Shown here piece by piece: positions 57,931 through 64,000 of a stretch of DNA of 64,000 bases. The translations under genes and the position numbers were made by a program. A model generated the notes under the pieces. That model worked only from the letters and a program-made list of their open reading frames with translations. It had not been told where the DNA came from and searched no databases. The stretch is from Mesorhizobium sp. M4B.F.Ca.ET.203.01.1.1 (GTDB lineage Bacteria > Pseudomonadota > Alphaproteobacteria > Rhizobiales > Rhizobiaceae). The DNA lies in assembly GCF_004791025.1 (NCBI RefSeq), contig NZ_SRUO01000002.1, forward strand, positions 620,001-684,000, given 5' to 3'. Within the stretch, counting starts at the first letter, position 1. Every line of letters starts with the position of its first letter.

Positions 57931-59333
57931 TCAGGTGCGACCGCATACGTCGTCGAACCGCACGATGTCATCCTCGCCGAGATAATCGCCGCTCTGGACT
58001 TCGATGATCACCAGGTCGATCTTGCCCGGGTTCTCGAGCCGATGCTTGTGGCCGCACGGGATGTAGGTCGACTGGTTGGTCGCCAGGAACAGCTCCTCGT
58101 CGCCATTGAAGATCTTTGCCGAGCCGCTGACCACGACCCAGTGCTCCGAGCGATGGTGGTGCATCTGCAGGCTCAACCGCCGGCCAGGCTTCACCTCGAT
58201 GCGTTTTATCTTGAAGCGCTCGCCTTCCTCCAGAACCGTGTAGGTGCCCCACGGCCGGTGCACGGTGCTGTGAAGCAAATGCGCTTCATGTCCGGAAGCC
58301 TTGAGGGATTCGAACAGTTTCTTGACGTCCTGGACGCGGTCGCGGGCTGCCACCAGCAATGCGTCCGGGGAATCGACGATCACCAGGTCGCTGACGCCGA
58401 CCGTGCCGATAAGGCGTTTGTCGGAGCTGACGTAGCTGCCCGCGGTGTCGACCATGCGAACGTCGCCGCGAATTCGATTGCCGCTCTGGTCGGGGGCGAC
58501 CAGTTCGGCCATCGCGTTCCACGATCCGATGTCGTTCCATTCCATGTCGCAGGGAACGACGGCCAGGTTTTGCGCCTTTTCCATCACCGCATGGTCGAGT
58601 GAAATGCGCGGCGCCACGGCGAAATGCTCCGCCGAGAGTTCGATGTTCGCAAAGCCTTCGCCCCGGCTGATCCGCTGTCCTCATAGCTGGCGAGAACGGC
58701 CTCGATCACCGCGGGACAATGCTTGGCCATTTCTTCGAGCATGACCCGTGCTTGGAAACAGAAGATGCCGGCGTTCCAGGAAAAGCGCCCGGACGCGACA
58801 TAGGCCCTGGCGGTCTCCAGATCCGGCTTCTCGACGAAGCGGGCGACCTTTTCGCCGTCCGCCTCGATATAGCCGAAGGCCGTGTCCGGTCTGGTTGGGT
58901 TTATCCCCAGCGTCGCGATGCGTCCTTGCCCGGCATGTTCGATGGCCCTGGCCATGGCCGCCACGTTTCCAATCATGTGGTCCGCAGGGAAAATGCACAG
59001 AATGGCCTCGGGGCCTTGCGTTGTCCTGACGTGGATCGCGGCCGCGACCACCGCGGCGGCGGTATCGCGCCCCTTCGGCTCGAGCAGGAAGGTGCGCTGC
59101 GCAACGACGGGGTCGAGTTCGTCGAAATCGTCCGTCGTCAGGAAGAGGTGCTCCCGCGACGTCACGGTGACAAGCTCGACGACGTCCTTGATCGAGGCGG
59201 CGCGCAAGGCGGTGTGCTGGATCAGCGAATGCCCGTCCGCCACCTTGAGGAAGGGTTTGGGGTGCGACTGCCGCGAGGCGGGCCACAGGCGCGAGCCGGC
59301 TCCGCCGCTGATGATGACCGGAACGACTTTCAT
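57931..59333 (-). pseudogene. manC: manC, mannose-1-phosphate guanylyltransferase, frameshifted
   Basis: Two overlapping minus-strand frames encode one protein. The upstream frame (from ATG 59333) holds the nucleotidyltransferase start VIISGGAGSRLWPASR, then FPADHMIGN and VEKPDLETA, up to SYEDS; the downstream frame resumes GEGFANIELSAEHFAVAPRI and runs through NDIGSWNAM into the cupin mannose-6-phosphate isomerase-like domain (HRPWGTYTVLEEGERFKIKR, MHHHRSEHWVVVSG) to 57931. The break is near 58665-58680 and its phase fits loss of one base. Intact length would be ~468 residues. It overlaps the phosphomannomutase stop by ATGA. A sequencing error is possible. Confidence 0.85.
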
Positions 59334-60763
59334 GAGGCGACCTCTGGGCCGGTGGATGCGAATGCCCGCGCCTTCTCCAGCGTCAGCGCCACGATCGCAG
59401 TCGCCCTGTGATAGGTCGCGGCCTCCGAATAGCAGCGCAATTCCGGCGCATTTCCGGACGGCCGCAAATGGATGATCTCACCGCTATCCATCCGCGCCCT
59501 GAGGCCGTCGGTTTCATCGATTTCGGCGACGGTACCGAACGGGGCCAGGAACTGCTGCAGCGCATCCGGGCCAGCGAGCTCGGTCATCAATTTGCGCGAG
59601 CTCTCGAGCGGGAAGTTCTCGAGGCGCTCGCTGGCGCAGAATGGAAGGTGCCAAAGCTCGCGCAAGCGCGACAGTGGTCTTTTCGTAGATGCGACGGTGC
59701 CAAGCACGGCCAGGATCGGGAGGAGCGAGTCCCGCGTCGGCAACGCGGGCAACGTCTTTCCATTCAACTGGCAATTCGACCCCAGGAGAACGCCGCCATT
59801 GGCCTCGAAGCCGATGACGACCGTGCCATCGCGGTACGCCGCTTCCATGCCGGCGATGACGAAGGGGGACCCGACCTTCGTTCTCCTCACCTCGAAACCC
59901 AGGGCATCTGAAATGCCCGAATTGGAGGTCACGGGCGTCACCACCGTATCCGCCGCGACGAAAAGAGCCGTAACCAGCCCGATCAGGTCGCCCCGGAACA
60001 GATCACCGTTCCCGTCGGCGACAAGCGGGCGGTCGGCGTCGGCGTCCGTCGACACGATGGCGTCGAGCGCGAATTCGCGGGCCCAGCCCTTCAGCTTCGC
60101 AAGCGTGCCTGCATCCACGGCTTCGGTATCGACGGGCACGAAGGTTTGGCTCTTTCCGACAGGAACTGCCTCGGCGCCGAAAGACCGAAGGACCTGCACC
60201 AGCAATTCCGCCGCGACCGAACTGTGCTGGTAGACGCCGATTCTCATTCCGGATAGCGAATCCGGCCCCAAAATGCCGTTGGCGCGCTCTAGGTAGCCGG
60301 CAACGGCTTCATCGTGATGCGATGGCCAGGCCGTTTCGGCAGGCGCCGGCGGATCGTACACGTTTGACCTTTCGGCGACATACTGCGTTATCGCAGCCTC
60401 GTCCGCTTTGTCGATCTCGCCATTCGGGCGATAGAATTTGATGCCGTTGCGGTCGGCGGGAATATGGGAGCCGGTCACCATCAGGGCGGCCGCGCCATGC
60501 TTTTGGGCATAAAGGGCAAGGGCCGGGGTGGGGATGACGCCGCAATCGATCGGTTGGAATCCGCTCGCGGCCAGTGCCGCCATGCAATTGTCGGCAATCG
60601 CGGGGCTGCTGTCGCGCTTGTCGCGGCCGACAAAGACCGGGCCGCTCGACTGCAAGCCGCTTGAAGCCAGGCGCCAGGCGAACGCCGCGGTATAGAGTCC
60701 GCTGGGCTTCCCAACCAATTCCGAGGCCAAACCTCGGACGCCGCTCGACCCGAATTTCATCAT
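59330..60763 (-). CDS. Phosphomannomutase (NoeK/ManB-like)
   Basis: Interconverts mannose 6-phosphate and mannose 1-phosphate, supplying the missing substrate for ManC. The 477-residue protein begins MMKFGSSGVRGLASEL, with active-site serine loop VTGSHIPADRNGIKF (Ser in TGSH), metal loop STDADADRPLVAD, sugar-binding loop GFEANGGVLLG and phosphate-binding RPSGNAPELR. All four loops are intact. Resembles NoeK of rhizobial fucosylated Nod-factor gene sets, but that role is not shown. First gene of a minus-strand cluster with manC and gmd remnants; promoter at 60793-60820. Confidence 0.9.
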   Translation of the reverse strand: MMKFGSSGVRGLASELVGKPSGLYTAAFAWRLASSGLQSSGPVFVGRDKRDSSPAIADNCMAALAASGFQPIDCGVIPTPALALYAQKHGAAALMVTGSHIPADRNGIKFYRPNGEIDKADEAAITQYVAERSNVYDPPAPAETAWPSHHDEAVAGYLERANGILGPDSLSGMRIGVYQHSSVAAELLVQVLRSFGAEAVPVGKSQTFVPVDTEAVDAGTLAKLKGWAREFALDAIVSTDADADRPLVADGNGDLFRGDLIGLVTALFVAADTVVTPVTSNSGISDALGFEVRRTKVGSPFVIAGMEAAYRDGTVVIGFEANGGVLLGSNCQLNGKTLPALPTRDSLLPILAVLGTVASTKRPLSRLRELWHLPFCASERLENFPLESSRKLMTELAGPDALQQFLAPFGTVAEIDETDGLRARMDSGEIIHLRPSGNAPELRCYSEAATYHRATAIVALTLEKARAFASTGPEVAS

Positions 60764-60792
60764 TCGCTTTTTCTGTTTGGAAAGTTAGGCCG

Positions 60793-60820
60793 GTAATATT
60801 GGAGTGGGGTTCGCTGTCAA
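60793..60820 (-). promoter_or_regulatory. Probable promoter of the phosphomannomutase operon
   Basis: On the minus strand TTGACA (60820-60815) is separated by 16 bases from TATTAC (60798-60793), about 30 bases upstream of the ATG at 60763. The -35 is perfect. Confidence 0.6.
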
Positions 60821-61044
60821 CAAAAAATCATACGGGCACGTCTGCTGACGTGGTTGACCGAAATCCTGGCCGCTCGATTTCGGCAGCGCCTGGATCTATC
60901 GCGCGGAATTTTAGCGGCTCTGCATTTTGCAATGTATTCCTGATGATGAGACCTATGACAGGTTGCATGGCGCTCTCCGGATACTCTCGTTGCATCCATT
61001 CTGGTGGCCTCGGAATCATTCGGTCTTTTTGACGCAGCTTTTAG

Positions 61045-61084
61045 TTAATCGATTTTAGCGGTTTTCCTTAATCGATTGTAGCGG
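61045..61084. repeat. Tandem 17-base direct repeat upstream of ppdK
   Basis: TTAATCGATTTTAGCGG at 61045-61061 and TTAATCGATTGTAGCGG at 61068-61084 differ at one base and are 23 bases apart start to start, about two helical turns. They lie 123-162 bases ahead of the ppdK start. The core holds the palindrome ATCGAT. A regulator binding on one face of the helix is the natural guess; no known regulator is matched. Confidence 0.7.
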
Positions 61085-61206
61085 CCGGCCGGCTTTGCCG
61101 ACGCCTTGCCTTTCGCAGTGCAGCATCATATCGCTCGATTCGGACAGGGCGGAGCCAAGGCCACAGGCTTCGCCAACCTGCAATCTGCGACCGTTGGAGG
61201 GCGAGC

Positions 61207-63891
<2,685 letters not shown>

Positions 63892-63906
63892 TCTTTTCGG
63901 TCGCGG

Positions 63907-63939
63907 TGTCGCACGGATTTCCGACCGGAATCCGCGACA
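63907..63939 (+). terminator. First hairpin after ppdK
   Basis: TGTCG/CGACA and CGGATT/AATCCG pair as a stem with a CA bulge and a 9-base loop, starting 16 bases after the ppdK stop. Confidence 0.45.
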
Positions 63940-63955
63940 AAACCACAATCCCGGG

Positions 63956-63989
63956 CGGAGCATTCCCTGGCTTGCCAGGGAATGCTCCG
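63956..63989. terminator. Perfect 16-bp inverted repeat after ppdK
   Basis: CGGAGCATTCCCTGGC and GCCAGGGAATGCTCCG are perfect complements separated by TT. The stem is unusually long and has no T run after it, so it may be a terminator with help from Rho, a transcript-stabilising structure, or a copy of a dispersed palindromic element. The next gene, if any, is outside the window. Confidence 0.6.
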
Positions 63990-64000
63990 GCTAGCCGATC

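Larger units (their letters stand above)
60764..61206. other. 443-base divergent region between phosphomannomutase and ppdK
   Basis: AT-richer than its surroundings. It holds the phosphomannomutase promoter (60793-60820, minus), the 17-base direct repeat at 61045-61084, and the ppdK leader with GGAGGG ahead of ATG 61207. Short open frames occur (for example 60828-61019 on the minus strand, about 63 codons) but none has a convincing ribosome-binding site or recognisable product. Confidence 0.55.

Noticed and set aside
59330..60763. Phosphomannomutase as a second broken gene of the decaying cluster
   Set aside because: The frame is uninterrupted over 477 residues and all four catalytic loops are intact, so it is annotated as functional.
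60828..61019. A ~63-codon minus-strand ORF upstream of the phosphomannomutase
   Set aside because: No ribosome-binding site was seen and the peptide matches no family. It could be a remnant, but nothing supports calling it a gene.

Overview
The window is a GC-rich, densely coded alphaproteobacterial chromosome segment. Gene content points to Rhizobiales, most likely Mesorhizobium or a close relative: an aa3 cytochrome oxidase cluster of the form coxB-coxA-ctaB-coxF-ctaG-coxC, a CcrM GANTC methyltransferase, a RibBX-type riboflavin protein, a choline-kinase-like ThrB followed by rnhA, DUF1344, DUF2277 and DUF2938 proteins, IalB, and TTGAC-type promoters. The organism is inferred from protein families and synteny remembered from training; no database was searched.

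Layout. 1-2284: fatty-acid genes (5'-truncated acyl-CoA dehydrogenase, enoyl-CoA hydratase) closed by an intrinsic terminator. 2416-5565: an unrecognised envelope operon of one polytopic membrane protein and three membrane-anchored extracytoplasmic proteins, perhaps preceded by a 22-residue leader ORF. 5582-12322: metabolism and stress genes (pdxH, a surface lipoprotein, a J-domain co-chaperone, fabI, a histidine phosphatase, a DUF1344 protein, aroC, ribBX). 12360-14297: an MFS exporter and a divergent TetR regulator separated by three copies of one palindromic operator. 14427-22483: a membrane protein, an HDAC-like deacetylase, xseB, DUF2277, pirin, dxs, a small secreted protein, tlyA and a TrmA/RlmD-like RNA methyltransferase. 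22488-24578: tldD and an IalB-like protein on the minus strand. 24945-31443: the cytochrome c oxidase structural and assembly genes, ending in DUF983 and SURF1. 31539-34675: ispH, thrB, rnhA and a variant histidine phosphatase.

34775-44417: an unknown protein, DUF2938, a peroxiredoxin, a stand-alone DsbD-like periplasmic domain, a YqgE/AlgH protein, and a minus-strand run thrC > M16 peptidase > GNAT acetyltransferase > large membrane GGDEF/EAL protein. 44546-54095: a lipoprotein, two HAD hydrolases, ccrM, mutY, DUF721, a DsbA-like thioredoxin-fold protein and smc. 54193-57091: a FAD oxidoreductase, a class III aminotransferase and tRNA-Gln(UUG) with a clear promoter. 57251-60763: a glyoxalase-like protein and a minus-strand GDP-mannose pathway cluster in decay (intact phosphomannomutase, frameshifted manC, short gmd remnant with a nonsense codon). 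61207-63891: ppdK, followed by two hairpins.

Most of the window is core chromosome: no insertion sequence, integrase, phage gene, CRISPR array or rRNA was seen. The stretches most worth a second look are the unrecognised four-gene envelope operon, the decaying GDP-mannose/GDP-fucose cluster, the triple TetR operator, the Cys-less GTP cyclohydrolase II-like domain of RibBX, the degenerate GGDEF domain in a protein with an intact EAL domain, and several unexplained repeats between genes.
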